Assembly: GCA_037576195.1 (NCBI GenBank)
Contig: CM075104.1
Coordinates: forward strand, 18,740,211-18,804,210
Direction of reading: 5' to 3'
Length of the DNA: 64,000 bases
Source: Phytoseiulus persimilis
Taxonomy: Eukaryota > Arthropoda > Arachnida > Mesostigmata > Phytoseiidae
Part shown: one piece after another, positions 21,303-34,753 of the stretch
Position numbering within the stretch: the first letter of the stretch is position 1
Layout: each line of letters opens with the position of its first letter
The notes under the pieces: generated by a model
What the model saw: the letters and a program-made list of their open reading frames with translations, nothing else
The model's database searches: none
Told to the model about the DNA's origin: nothing
Made by a program: the position numbers and the translations under genes

Positions 21303-23775
21303 GAAGAGAGAGAAGGTGTTGAAATTCCAGGGGAACCGTCTCTATGCGCACACCATGCACATCGCGAACCCGCTGTCGAACAACAGCTACTCTGATACAT
21401 GAACGAATCAGCCGGTTGACTGGAACAACTGCTGTGGGACAGGCATCCAAGGAGAGTTCCGCGCTGTGTAGCTCGCGCCGGGCAGGATCGGGCGAACTTC
21501 AAGACCACGAGGTGGGGAAGGGCGGACCCAGCAAAACCAATCCCTCTTGGAGATGACGCAGAACCATACAAGATTCGAATGAGCCGCGAGATTATTTACT
21601 CCTAACTTTCGGATGGAGAGTCACGTTCTTAAAGTCCTGTGCCTGTCGACTGCAACTCTGCGCATATGCCGCAGGATCCATCCAGATCAAAAGACGAAGT
21701 TTTCTGGAGCTCCGAAAAACTACGCGGGTTCGGACGAAACATTTGCACTAGCACATGACTCGAAGTTCAATGCTGAGCTGCCGCTGATTCAATGCAATCG
21801 AAGAGCCTGCGAGTGGAGAGCTCTGAGGACTGGCTAGGCCTGATGACCGAAGAGCGTATGTTTGCGTTGAGGAAGATTCAGTTCAACTTCCTGATGAGTG
21901 AGTCCGTGAGTGACGATTTCATGCTTCGAGACCGCCACACTGAGGAGGAAACAAACGCACATCCCCGATGTAACTGAGAATCGGAGCGCAGCCTGGGAAG
22001 ACGCATCATGAAACCATTTGAGCCTCCCCTACGGATTCAAAATTTTCCAGTACAGACGGCAAGCTGCTTCGCAACCATGCGTCAATCCCGTTCGATCACC
22101 TCAACAACGGGAGGGGCAGTAGTTATGGAAGCGCGGGCGGTTTCGAAGGATAAACAAAGTTTTCTCGAGTTTGCCCTCAAGGGATGAAATGTCTTACTGG
22201 GGCACCGATGACTCGCGGGAACAGCGCGGGCAGTCCCCAAACCGTGTATAGTACTCCGAGAACGGAAGAGAAAGCCGGTTTGAAACTCTCAGAATCTTAG
22301 CGAAACTCACCGAGAGAAGAAACTGTGAGGGATTCGAGATATAGTAACACACGAAGAAGCATCAATCTGGAACCCCTATGCGACGCTCAAGCACCGCCGA
22401 ACCCTATTCGATGGAGACGCGTCGGACAGAGAGAGAGAGAAGCTGTGCATCTGCCTCTGTGAGGAGCGGCTACGTTGAAGCTTGCCGTTCCCAACCTTCC
22501 CAAGTTGGCAGAGAACATGGCGGAATGTAAGGGCTAGCATCTCAAAGATTCAGGCTTCTCCGCTGAAATAGTTCAGAAAGCAACTAACCTTTGAAGGTTG
22601 AATCGAGAGATGGCACGAAGCTTTCCCGGATATGCTCCGTTCTCCCTTACAATGCAAGATGCTTCTGATCGGAACCGTGCTCGACCGGAACGCAGATCTG
22701 ATCGAGAAATATCAAAACTCAGAGTTCCGCACGAGTCACAGCCGAGGCGCCTACTGATGTCACCACTAGAAGCGGCGTTCACAAACTCAGTCCTGAAAAG
22801 CCTTTCGTTGCGGTCTTTTCTACTCAACTCACCGCTGCGAGAGAGAACTAAATGTGTGAGAGGGCAACCATGTAGAGGAAAGGGCGTCTGCTACTCTTCA
22901 CCGGATGATTGTCTATCGGGAGGCCGAGGATCGATTTTTCCAAACAATGTAATTCGATTCGAGGGAACTGCTGAGAGAAATACGGAGCCCTGATGGCTCA
23001 TGCGTGGATTCCAGAGCTCTACCGAGGCACGGAACGACTTCTGACCAAATTTCAAAAAAAGCCCGCCAAAGTTGAAAGTCCGGGTTCCTGCGTCTGTTGT
23101 AGCTCCCGCGATTGCCTCGTAACAGCTCGTAGGGCTTCCCCTCAAAGCGAATATCCACATCGATCAAGGGAATCAGATAACAATTGTGCCTGTGGACTCT
23201 CCTCTCGGCGGAACTCCTACTAATCTCCGTGAGATGACCAACTGTTTTCAGAAAATGTTGATTGTTGGTCTCTTACGATAATCATTCGGCAATTCCGTCG
23301 GAGTGCGAGGTGGAAGCACCTTCGGACTCAATTATTTCTAGAACACATCGCATTCGCAATCGGTGAATTCCGATCGAGGTCTGAGCTCCATTCATTGAGT
23401 GGTCAGCGGTGAGACAAGCGGTTCTTCGCTTTCCGCTTCAAAGATCCATGTGACCCGCTCGATGGATGTTCAGGGACGATGACGAAGCTGGCAGTGACCG
23501 GTCACAAGATGCGTGAGATATAGAGGAATTGGCGTTTTCTAGGCTCCTGGTTTCCAAGATTGACGGTTCTGACCAGGTCTGACGAACCCGCTTTTGTCGA
23601 ACCCCGATATCCTCGAATGAAACGTGATCATGTCCGGGACTCGAAGATTCCATCGATTCGAGATCGGGATCGTTGGAATTCAAACAAACAGGTTATCAAG
23701 TCTAGATCATGGACAGGTCGCACCAATGACTAAAATCTACTCATCAAATTACGTGAATGTATGTATGTGGTCCAT
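21303..23775. other. Intergenic, no supported gene
   Basis: This region is upstream of the BTB gene. Only short frames occur, and none shows a known domain or a splice chain. A short GA-rich run lies near 22430. It should contain the BTB gene promoter, but I recognise no definite element. Confidence 0.4.
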
Positions 23776-23779
23776 AAAA

Positions 23780-25075
23780 GGGATGCAAAGACGACGTCTC
23801 GAACTTCCGACCCGTGTCCCAATGCTCCTCGGCTTGCCTGGTCTTTGAGAAACTAGTGGCCTCGCACATCAACCGACACCTTCGTCTCAATGATCTGTAA
23901 GACCCACGACAACATGCTTCGTACCCCGGAAATCAACGTGTACACAGCTTCTCCACATGGCGCAAGAGTTCGGCCAATTCATCAATGACGGAGTCCCTTT
24001 TCATGTGGTGTACTCTGACCAAATGGCTGCATTTGACAAGGTTGATCATGCCATTCTTCTCGAGAAACTGGCCAAGACCGGTCTTCACCACTAAACGATT
24101 GATTGGTGCCGCAGTTTCCTAACTGATCGCTCGTTCAGGGTGCGGGTGGAAAATCACCTTTCCGTACCCCATCCGGCGACGTCAGGTGTCCCGCAGGGGG
24201 GATCCCTGTCAAGCTTATTGTACACTGCCTACGTCATGGACATCGGATCATATCTCCCACCTTGCATCAGCTACCTCCTGTTTGCAGACGATCTGGAGTT
24301 ATTCGGACCTGCGCGTGATCTAGTGGATCGAATCACCTTTCAAGCGGCCATCGACGGTGTTGCTCGGTGGTTCCTGGACAATAAAATGGCGCTGTCCGCT
24401 TCGAAGTGCGCAGTTCTGGTGAAGGAAAACTCAACTTCCATCGATCCCGTGTACTCCGTTTGTGGTCGAACTCTACCAACCGTACCAGCCATTCGCGATC
24501 TTGGAGTTATTGTTTCGCCTGACCTAAACTTCGACGCACACATCTCCGGCATCGTCACCCCAGCCCGATTCATTGTTAACAACATATTCCGCTGTTTTAT
24601 TGTCAAGCGTCCGGAGTTCTATCTAGGACTCTACAACTCGCTCGTGGTTTCGAAGTTTTTATATTGTTGTGCAGTGTGGCTACCATACATGGCAAAGCAT
24701 GTGAAGATGATTGAGTCTGTACAAAGCTATTTCGTGAGGAGAGTGCGTCGTAGATGTCCGATGCCGAACGACGATTTCTCCCTAAGACCATTGATGGACG
24801 TCCTATCTGACCAGGACCCACGCGTCCTCAGGCGCATTGTTCTGTTAAATGGCGCTGAGCGCTACTTCGACGTTGCTAAAAAAGATCTCCGAAGCAAGGG
24901 GACGATCAGAACAAAGTCAATTGCCCGGACTGATGCTGTCCAAAACTCATTTTCCTGGCGAATTTGCACAAAGATCTCGAAGAAACATATGAGCGGTGAT
25001 ATCCTATTTGTTGTGTTGTTCGATTTACCTTTACCTACCCTTTTTAAATAAAGTGTTTTGAATTGAATTGAATAT
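23780..25075 (+). mobile_element. 5'-truncated LINE (CR1/Jockey-type) reverse-transcriptase copy
   Basis: RT motifs run in order on plus. An NFRPVSQCSSACLVFEKLVA block lies near 23800-23860. The catalytic-A block, HVVYSDQMAAFDKVDH, lies near 24004-24051. The VPQGGSLSSLLYTAYV block and the second catalytic block YLLFADDLELFG are in the long frame from 24140. They are followed by …LGVIVSPDLNFDAHI and a thumb-like …SLVVSKFLYCCAVW. Upstream of 24140 at least two in-frame stops (near 23897 and 24094) and a frameshift break it. The 3' end has AATAAA near 25047 and a short ATTGA-type tandem tail, TTGAATTGAATTGAA, typical of non-LTR elements. Catalytic Asp residues are retained, but the copy is defective. 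Confidence 0.85.
24140..25051 (+). pseudogene. LINE reverse-transcriptase C-terminal frame
   Basis: This 303-codon open frame covers the palm from just before VPQGG to the end of the thumb. It includes the FADD catalytic box and a post-RT tail. The first ATG is not a real start, because RT homology continues upstream through stop codons. The final residues (…LFDLPLPTLFK) run into the 3' tail of the element. It encodes an incomplete polymerase without an endonuclease. Confidence 0.85.
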
Positions 25076-25079
25076 GGAG

Positions 25080-28000
25080 CTCATCGCTCAGCGGAGTCAC
25101 GTTGAAGGCTCAGTGGAAATGAGTTTCGATGAGTGATATGATAGTGATCCCAAGGCGACTCTTCCTCCCGAGAGAGTGTTTTTTTGCTTGTATAACACGG
25201 AACCCTCGTTCAACCGATATATCCAACTATAAGATTGCGGAGGATCAGCCAGTGATCCGTTAGCTTCGGAACCCTGGAGGAACTCTTCTCCGAGGAACCG
25301 CACGATTCTCCCTTCTTCTCGCTAGGGGTTTGCAACTCAAAAAACACCGACTTGGGATCGAGTTCCGCCATGTGGGCATTCGAGTTCACTGTCGCTATGG
25401 TTTATCATCGTCCGGGCATCAAAACTGAGAACTTCGCCTAGCTCAGTCCACGAACTCTGTCCCTGGAGAAGATCGCCAGAATGGCCCACGATTCTTAAGC
25501 CTGTGCAAGGCTCCATGAACGAACCCTAGCACCCTGAGCGGAGCGAACTCATCCGATCGTTCGGAATGAATTTTTCCGACGGCGACCGTTGGAGACCGAT
25601 AAAAACTGGAATTGTTTCCCAGGCATCGACGACGGTGACGTTCTCGCTTCGGGGTCGCAAGCTAACAATCGGATCATTGAGAGAACCGACGATCTCGGTG
25701 GTTTAGCTCACAGAGCCTACTCCATCGCCAGTGAAAGAGTCTTCACTCTTTGAGAAGCCTCTAAGAAACGCGACGTATTTTGAAAGCTCAATCTTCGATC
25801 TTCGACGAGCCACCGTTCTACCCCTCGAACGGGGGAATCACTTGTGACTCCCTTCTAGATCGACGAAAACTTCCCGATCAGTGTGCCAAGAGCTTCGATT
25901 CGAGGCTCTTTGTGGATCCTTGATCATGCCGCGCGTGGCGGGACAGTCTTCCCTCGACATTTCGCACGGTGTACAACGAGTTACGAACATTTCGGGATCC
26001 TTCATTGTTGCTCGGGATAGATACTGTTGAGCAATCATCGAGAATGATTTCACCTAATCATTGGCTCATGGAGCCCCCACAGATTAAGCAATCGTGGGTA
26101 ACTTCGACAGTGAAGTCCAGCATACTTCACTAAGAGCAGTCTCGACCGCAAAATTGTATCGCGTTCTGAAGCCCTGAGTTCAAGCTCAGCTCAAGTTCCT
26201 CGCCAAGTAGCCATTCGAAGGGCATCGATTCTATCGATCCGAAGGGCAATCGAACGGCTGACCGACTCATCATGGGATCTCCGTCAGACGTTTTCCGGGA
26301 GCGTGCAGATCCCACTCCAGCGCTCTCTCCCAGGTTGATTCATTCTGAACACCCAAACCGTCGAGAAACAGGAGGTGCCCTAGGCTTTCGGCAGACAGAT
26401 GGGCCTCAAGCGTGAGATCTAATAAAACGTGAGATATCGCTGTGTGTTGGATTTCTGGAGGTGTCAAAAGAGATTCGGTTTCATCGCACAAACAGCCCGG
26501 CTGTCGGGATAGGAGCAGAGAAGCAGTGGCCCGATCCCCTTCAGCAGAGTCTGCGTCCGTTGGACTTCGCAATGAAACCGTATCTGAGCTATTCGATGAC
26601 TCGAGGTCGAGGTTGAACGAGAAACTATGGGGCCGAAGTTCTCCGCGGAGCGGCAGCCAGACTCGCGGAACCGTTGGGAGCCACCCACGAGCGGAGACTC
26701 AGATGACAATAATGCTTTCGGAGTGTTCCAAATGAACATCTTCGTTGCAGAAACTCATATCGAAATCAAGAGCGATGCAGAGTAGTCGATCGGGAAAGAA
26801 TTCGTAGTTTGTGCTTGGTGTTCATGCCGGTATTGTGTTCCATGAATTCCGATGAGAACGAGCTCTTGGTGGAAGAGAATTTCAGCCACCTCTGAAAAAT
26901 GTTCAAATATGGATCCCAAGTCACAGGGGACCTCCACTACGTGATATTCACGCGGGCACATTCATTTCGGAACAGGCCTCATAGGGTAGATGGGAACTTG
27001 AGCGTTAGTCCCCCTCTCCTAAAAGTGGCGCAAAAAAACAGCCTAATGCCGCGTTCCAAGCCCGTCAACTGGCGGCATAGGGGGAGAGGAGGTGGGAGGA
27101 AGATAGACGAAGCGGTGTTGCCCCACGCTTCAACCCCCGCTCATTTTGTGATGACGGGTTGACCGTTGGTGTATTTGGCGCCCCTCTCGAAGACGCACGG
27201 GCACCGGCAGATGTGTTGTGGCTTGGCGCGATTCGATCGCGTTGATCTCGACCGCCTGATCCGCTCGTATTACGCGACCTTTCATGAACGCGAGATTGTG
27301 CTCTCTCATTCCGAAGCTCGTGGAAAGTAGCTCTGACTATGGCTACCTTCTGTCCTTGCTCAATGAACTGAGTTCAATAAAATCACATTCTTCGCGGGCG
27401 AAATGCGGACACATCGATGTATCCCTCTTGGACGTGTCAAGACGTGTCAAAATTTGTGGAATTCGTTGTTCAGGTCACTACAGCCCAATAATCGGAACGT
27501 GAACGGCGGAGCAGCGAAAATCACACACGTTTGAGACCCTGCGCTAGTCCGCCTCATCATCGAAGAAGAATACCGATGACGAAAAATCAGCGTCACCTTT
27601 CTCGCCCCCGTTCAACGCGTTCTGTCAGGTGCTCTCGAGCCGCGGCCCCGGGTCCGCGTCCTAGGTCCGAACATGACGCTGAATCTATCGATAGTAGGTC
27701 TGGCGACTCCGATTGAAGAGCTCAGAAAGTTCGGGCAACGACAAACAACTTTGATCTCATGGCTCGCTGCTCTTAGTGTTCCGATGAAGCCGACTGGGAG
27801 GGCGCCAGGTGAGGTATCAGCGGACGTGTAGCTATCCCGACAATCGAAAGCTCTCTCCGTGGCGTTCTCCAGAAGCAGCCGCAGTAAACTCGATCGGAGC
27901 TCGCTGTCGGAGCGATGAGCGCGCTAAGACCATGTTTGTTCGATGCTATCCATCTTCACGCTGAGAGAGTCGCCAGGTGGATTCGATTCGGAGCGAATTC

Positions 28001-30560
28001 CACATGGCTCTTGTGGATGACGGACTCGCCTACAGGAATTGAATGCACCGTTCCCTCGAACCGAAGGCGCTAGAGAAACGGGATTGCTGAAACATGTCCG
28101 GGCGGACGGGTCTGCTGGCGCCTGATTGGGAGACACCCAGACGGAGCCGCCGTAGCTTGCGAGTTTCTCATGTATCGTTCCATCCAATCAGAATAGAATG
28201 CCGCAGTTTTCAAACCACCAGGATGCGTCCCTAAACAGTATCTGTCTTTGCCCCCAGCTCCATGTGAATCAAAATGGGAGTTTCATACTTCGTTACAACT
28301 TCGTATGACCCGGACAAGCTCCGATCAAAGATCCTCATCCACCGGATATACCATTAAGGACATCGTTTCCTTCGAATATCTTGACCCCTCCATTTTCCGA
28401 GCATTCTGGACAGGATATGATTCATCTATCTGCCGACCTAATCAACGAACTGGAGCCAGAGCGGCCCAACTCGAGAGAAACTCATGTTCCCAAGTAGCGC
28501 GTTCCGGTACACGGACACTGTTTTCCGGGACAGGCCGAGGGCGGACGCGATCCGGTTCTAGACTCGTTGGAGTTACCTTCAATGGGAAGCTTCGTCAGTT
28601 GAGAAGTGGGTCGAGGTATTGACTCCAGATGCCTCGATTAACTGGAGTGGAAAACGGCCCCTGCGCCGTGGGGGCATGGATCTGCTGTCATTCATCACTC
28701 TGTGCACTCGCAGCAGTACCTCATCTCGGGTCAGATAATAGAGAGTAAGTCCGTGATGGAACGATTCTGAGTGGGGAACACGAAACGAGAAAATTCGAAT
28801 GCAGGTCTTCCTAGTCTTTCCGCCCTCTGTGATTCGCCCAAACTGTCCATTTTCGCGAGAAGCTGAGCGGAGAGCTCCCCGAAAAACTGTCTGCCGACGT
28901 TGTAGCTCAAGTTTTCCCTGGATATGGTCAAGCGTTCTCAAGAGGACTCAACCTAATTTCCATTGGTGGAACTTTGGGCACGCGGACCCCATGTTGACGA
29001 ACTTAAGACTGCCAGAATTCAGGAATCTCGGTCGTCGAGGAACCGATAAACCAAACCAGAAATTCCGAGCGCTCGATGGAGCTGGAGACACACGCTTGCT
29101 CTCCGATTTCCGATTCCGCTACCGGAGAGACCTGGGCGACAAAGTATTCCTCTGTTTGTTTTCAGGCTACTGTTACAAAACCGGTTTCATACACATTACG
29201 GACAGTTTTCCTGATTGCAGCTGTGATCAAAATACGTACTTTCCGAAATTCGAGGAGCCAGTCCTCGAACGTATTCAGTTTGTGTCGGCTCCATTTGTAG
29301 AATGTCGAGGACGAAAAAAAGACGGACTTCAATTGATGGATTCTCCGTCAATCACTGGAAGCCCAACCGTTGTCACATATTCCATCAACTCGTATGCTCA
29401 GGGAGAGCTTCATCGTGTTGCTTCAGGTATCGCATGCCGGTAACAATGAGCCTGAGCGCCAAAAGGGCAAACTCGTGATCTCATAATGAGAATAGATACA
29501 TTTTTGGCAAAAATCCATTATCAGGGTTATTCTCCTCTATTTTCCGCTCAATCGGATCGTTCGCTCAATCGGATCAAGATGATCTGGTCCTGATGTGTAG
29601 CGATTGAACGAAGCCAGCTGTACAACGGTTGACGCTATCTGTGCGGTGAGAATTCTCTCTGCGATCGATTTTTCCGTGCAGGCTCGTTGAGAGCGTTCCT
29701 CTTCTCGTTCCGATCTGGACTTCTCTGTTTCTCCGTGGCTTGAGAGGCCAACCATAACAAGCGCTGTTCTTAGGCGGTCTCCTTCGCGAGTATGACCGCG
29801 GTAGTGTTCCTTAAGGCTTGTGACAAACAGCGGGAAGCCGGGAGGATTATTGGCGCTACGATTGTAACTCCCCCTTCATCGCCATTGACAACGCCTTCCG
29901 ACCACGCCGCTCTGCTGGCGAACGCTTGGAACGCCATCCTGGATGCCGTGCGGGAAGCGTATTGGAAATATACCTGCTACCAGCTATACCGATCGAGTAC
30001 GCGCGCTTCCGAATTCCAGAGAGAGTAACTGCTAATCACAGTGCCAACAACTAATCAATTTACTCGGATTCGTCAGAACATCCCACCACGGTCGAAATAT
30101 CCCATCTGCGAGGAGATCGGAGGCGTTCTGGAGAATGCGGATCCGTATCGCATGCTGCTCTTTGATGCTCCGTTCACCGACGTGTCCACGATATGATGCG
30201 AAATCTGGTGGGGAACACAAATATACATGTTAAGAGAAATCGCTCTGTTCTGAGCCGCGCATAGTTTAACCATCGGAAATAACGCACTCCGAGCTGATCG
30301 GAAATAGCCCATCTGTGAACATTGAGTTGTAAAACGGTCAACGAACCGATTCGCCGATATTCACGGCGTCGCGGCTCGAATAAGAGGAGTCACGGGTTCC
30401 GTCACGGCCGTGACGTCCGCGGAGATCAACATCCGACAGTTACGTGCAGCTTGACTCTGACATTCAATGAACGCGGATCACGCGTCTACGTGCATTCATG
30501 CACGTTCGTTCAATGCGCTCGATGAAACGCGCAGGTTGATCGGGGGTCGGAGCCATGATC
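25080..30560. other. Intergenic stretch without a supported gene
   Basis: Several open frames exist. The longest is plus 28799-29443, 214 codons, overlapped by comparable minus frames. None shows a recognisable domain, and their amino-acid composition does not favour one strand. A short exact duplication CGCTCAATCGGATC x2 lies near 29547-29573. I cannot exclude unrecognised or rapidly evolving exons here. Confidence 0.35.
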
Positions 30561-30570
30561 CATCCGGAGA

Positions 30571-30984
30571 TCCGCCTCCCTGCTCCCAGAGAGCAAATTG
30601 AAGGGAGCTCTTCTCGGAGCCGCTTCTCAATGAGACTTCGGAGGATTCTAAAACTAAGATTTTGAACCTGTCGCAAAAAGATTATGCGAGGAATCCAGAT
30701 GGAGTTGATCCGCCTCCCTGTTCCCAGAGAGCAAATTTAAGGGAGCTCTTCTCGGAGCCGCTTCTCAATGAGAGTTCGGAGGATTCTAAAACTAAGATCT
30801 TGAACCTGTCGCGAAAAGATTAGGCGAGGAATCCAGATGGAGTTGATCCGCCTCCCTGTTCCCAGAGAGCAAATTGAAGGGAGCTCTTCTCGGAGCCGCT
30901 TCTCAATGAGACTTCGGAGGATTCTGAAACTAAGATCTTGAATCTGTCGCGAAAAGATTAGGCGAGAAATCCAGACGGAGTTGA
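30571..30984. repeat. 138-bp tandem repeat, three copies
   Basis: TCCGCCTCCCTG…CCCAGAGAGCAAAT starts at 30571, 30709 and 30847, exactly 138 bp apart. Each copy continues through GGGAGCTCTTCTCGGAGCCG to CCAGATGGAGTTG. Copies differ by only a few substitutions, so the duplication is recent. No coding frame is conserved in it. Confidence 0.95.
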
Positions 30985-30989
30985 GAGCT

Positions 30990-32560
30990 TGCTCTCGACA
31001 CTACTGAAGTCAAACAAGGCTGTCGTGAGCTGAACAAACGTTGTCTTCATCGTTTCCTCCTGTTTAGCATCGTGAGGAATGAACGAAAAAAGTTAAAATA
31101 ACGAAGCCATCTTTCACTGCTCGTTGCGGAGAACAAATTCGCTCTGGGGCATCGTCTTTCTTGAGTGATCCCAAGATTACGAATTCCTGTTGCCCGTTCA
31201 ACGGAAGCTCAAGCCCACTCGGGAAGACTTTCCATTAGAAGATATGAGTGTCACCGCTTCTCTCTCAGTGTTTGGATGACAGGAGTATCCATTCAGGAGA
31301 ATCCTGAGCTCTTCGAAAGATTCGGTAGAATCTTGGACTTTCTTTGTCTCAACGCCGATTGAAATTATGGGTGGATCTCTTCTGCTGTAAGAGGCGAGAT
31401 CTTCCGGCCGGAGTCGCATCTTCGCACAAGTCGAACTGAGTCGTGAAAGTAGCATGTTGGGGGACTCCGATGCCTCTCCAAGACATCTCGAGTCTCGCCC
31501 GAAATTTCGTCCCGCTTGAGCTCCCTGGGAAAGAATATCGATTTGAAAGCGTCGATAACTCGAATCAAAATTTGAACGTCTGCTTCCCGGCTCTCGGGAT
31601 GGACAAAAGCCACTATCAACAGGAGTTGAAATCCTGGCCTCTTCCTTCCGCGTTCGAGTGCTGTTGGATGAGAAGCCAAACACCGAGAACTAGCAGACTT
31701 TAGGTCGACCGGTCGGGCTCTGGTTGCTGAAGAAGGGGCTATTTTCTCTCTTCATTCACTGAATAGGTGAACAGTCGCCGTCGCTTGAGAAACAGTCTAG
31801 TGCGGACAAGTTCGAGCTCGTGGCGCGTTTCCGGGACTCTGTCTGAGCAGCCGGACCACGCGGGACGGCGTCACCCTTTTTGCGCGGCGCCTGAGCTGGC
31901 CAGAGATCAGCCGCATCCTTGATGCTTCCAAGGTTCGCGGATCGGCCGCGCAGACGAGATGTGTATCCCTCGCGCCCCTCATGCTCGAGGCTATTATAGC
32001 AATGGTCATAAAGCCATGATGTGCTCAACGCCAGATGGATAGATTACAAAAATAGCCTCTCGGAACGCGAGCCTGTTGGGAAGCCGAGTATAGTGAGACT
32101 AGCCTCGGAAAGCCACTCGAAAGCTCATGGACGGTTCATCGGGACCTGGCGGTGCTTTCCCTCGTGGGCAGTCTCCTGAGCTAAGCCGAGAATGCTGAAG
32201 GGTGACCACACGCCAAAAAGATACGAGTGTCGGTCGGGTTGACCGCTTGTCGTGAGGATAATAGAGGCGAACCCGACTCCTAAATATCCTCATCAAGCTC
32301 TGGTTCTGGCAACCAGCGGCTCGGTGGAAACAACTGATCCCAACCTTGAAGGGCAGCTTCATGGGAGGTGCTGTCCCCCTCATTGGAAGATGGAACCAAT
32401 CGAAGAGCGACAGGAATGGTGAATTCTAGGAATCCCGAGGATCGTGAGACATGAGTATTCGAGAAATGATCCGTCGCTTCGTCGACGGGTGTATAGAAAA
32501 TCTCTCTGGAATCGCATTGATCCAACAGCTTTGTCATCGAAATCTGCGTGCCTCGTCGCT
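30990..32560. other. No supported gene upstream of the first GR gene
   Basis: Minus 31683-31198 (161 codons) and plus 31443-31703 are open but show no clear domain. The plus frame has NFVPLELPGKEYRFESVDNS, vaguely like a Helitron helicase segment, but it is too short and isolated to call. This stretch should include the promoter of the plus-strand GR gene. Confidence 0.3.
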
Positions 32561-32567
32561 CTGATGA

Positions 32568-34753
32568 ATGCCGCGAACAAAGCTCATTGATTCCATCGGC
32601 GACTCTTTCGCTTCTCGGGGATCTGTTGAAAGTGCTGGGAAGTCAATCGGGTCATCGCAACGAGCAGCGACGATGAAACCGCATCGAATTCAGAATCTTT
32701 TGAAAGAAGAACGGATTCCTTGGGATTCCGTTGTCTTAGCGAAGTTCGTGGAGTGAGTTCTTCTCCGGTTTCATGCATGAGAAATTCGAACTGCCAGAAG
32801 TCCGGCGTATGAGGAACTCGGTTCCCCATGGAACCTCTTCCCCATCGGACTCAGTGTAGGGGTTCCTTATCTGAGAGGAACCTCATGCTTTGGTGCGTTG
32901 TTTCCGCGATTTCCCGTTCGAATTCCAGCCTCTCACCGTTCTGTTCATTGGGCAAGCTCGCTGGTCTCAATGACTCCCCAAGTCGTTCGATCCGTGGCGA
33001 AGTGTCGATGTTAAGCAAAGCCTACGCAGTTCTCCTCTGTACGGCGAGTCTTGCCTTCACAACGCAAGCGTTCTCGTACACTTTTGATCCGTCGCTCGTT
33101 CCGGGCGATTACTTCCCTCTGAAGGCAAAAGACATGAATGACGTTACGAAGTGAGGTTTTAACCGCATAAGACCAATCAGTTAACATGTAGCCACTATCT
33201 GTTTCTCGGTGAGCATTCCTCCTTTGTAGCTGTGCGATGCCGATATTCTCGGCTACAATGTCTGTAACGAGAATCGTGTTTGCGATCCAACTACACAAGA
33301 AATCTTACCTTGGACGGATACGTGAGGTCATCCGTGACATTTTGCGTGAGTAAATTCCGATGATGCTCTTCCCATCTCGGATCATTTACAGCAATAGTCC
33401 CGTTTCATAAAAGAAAATTACAACCAGCAGCACTTCGAAACGTTCCACATTTCCCAGGTGACCCGAACCTAGGCAATCACCGGGTGCGCATGGGCAGAAT
33501 CAAAGCCATCTTCGTAGGCGTGGCCCTCTTCAATTTGTTCATGCTTGTGGGGTCAAGTATCCTGATGATTTCAGCCGCGCCGTCTCTCATAAGAAAACCG
33601 ATCTTCTTCTGCATCGTGCTGGAGTCCTACCTATACCTGTCTACGATAAGCGTATCGGGATGCTACGTGTCGATAGCAAGCTCTCAAGTTGTGCTCCCGC
33701 TGCTGAAAATAGTGGCTAACGTTTTTGAGCAAGCAGCCCAGACCACCGATGTCCGGATGCTGCGAGTAAGTCCGGTCGTTCAATTTTTAGACATGCGCGA
33801 CTTTTTTGCGGACCGCATCCGTTTGGTTATGAATAGCCGGTGAAAAGTCCACCATTCAATTGTCGACTCGGCGCATCGGATCCATGATTGTCATGCGCTG
33901 GTTCCGAAAGAAGGTTTGACATGGAATTCGCTCCGCTCATAGCTTCGGACTTTTCCAGAACGAAAGGCAGTCTCACCGATACATCGAATGTAGTTATTCG
34001 AGTGTCAGACCCCATACTCAGAATCACATCGTTCATTTCCCAGTTAGCCATTGCCGCTCATGATACCTGTCGCCGCTTGATTGAGGTCGTTGACGAAGCC
34101 GGAAGCTTTTTTTTCGGGAGCTTAGTCCTCACTGGAGTTCCCCAAATAGCTGTTGCAGCCAGTAATCTGAATCGGTTACGGGGCGACGAAGTGGGCAATG
34201 CTCTCAAGGCGTCCATGCTCTTCGCGCTCGTTTATTTATTAGTTATGGCCCTCTTCATTTTCGTCGCTTCCGCCGTGAGCTCCGAGGTGAGATCCCTGTA
34301 TCAGACATTGTTTGGATCCTCCTGCTCAGATACGATTCTTGCATTGTCAATAGCTTCACGAACCGATCGTTCCCTCACTGATCAGCGATGCCTCTGAAGG
34401 TCCACAGGCCGCAAGAGCTCCTCGCTGACAAAGTCATCGAAGACAGCGATTTCCTCAAGCTATCATCACAGTTCGTGGCCAGATTTCAGGACAGATCTTT
34501 CGGTTACACGTTCTTCGGCCTGACCACCATACGAAGAGAATCCATACTTCAGGTAGTTTCATCATCTCTCTAGCCTCGAGTCATGCAGATTATCAGAGAC
34601 GGCTGACACCTCTGATCGCGTTTCGCGGCAGAATTTCTCCCTCGGCTTTTCGCCTTGTTGCGAGAAACGAGGCAAACCCCATTCCGAATGTTCCAGATCT
34701 CCAGCCTGATAACGACTTATGTGATCATCGCGCTTCAAATGAAGAATGGTTGA
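32568..34753 (+). CDS. Gustatory-receptor-like 7TM chemoreceptor, copy 1 (7 exons, plus)
   Basis: Exons: 32568-32752 (start could be ATG 32673), 32929-33150, 33230-33345, 33458-33765, 34044-34286, 34400-34552 and 34697-34753. This gives 427 codons, or 392 from the inner ATG. All GT/AG borders join in phases 2,2,1,0,0,0. Exon 1 ends in IPWDSVVLAKFVE and exon 2 carries GKLAGLNDSPS plus a TM1-like stretch. Exon 3 holds TM2, exon 4 TM3-TM4 with VVLPLLKI, exon 5 TM5-TM6 with VPQIAVAAS, exon 6 LSSQFVARF…FGYTFFGLTTIRR. Exon 7 is TM7 with TTYVIIALQMKNG before the stop, matching the GR signature TYhhhhhQ. It is the only family member here on plus and the most diverged, with exon 5 six nt longer. GR proteins are plasma-membrane ligand-gated channels in sensory neurons; ligand unknown. 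Confidence 0.85.

Noticed and set aside
28799-29443. 214-codon plus frame
   Set aside because: Minus frames over the same stretch are equally open, amino-acid composition is unremarkable, and no motif is recognisable.
31443-31703. Helitron helicase-like stretch NFVPLELPGKEYRFESVDNS
   Set aside because: The similarity is short and from memory. No other helicase motif, Rep domain or CTRR hairpin end was found nearby.
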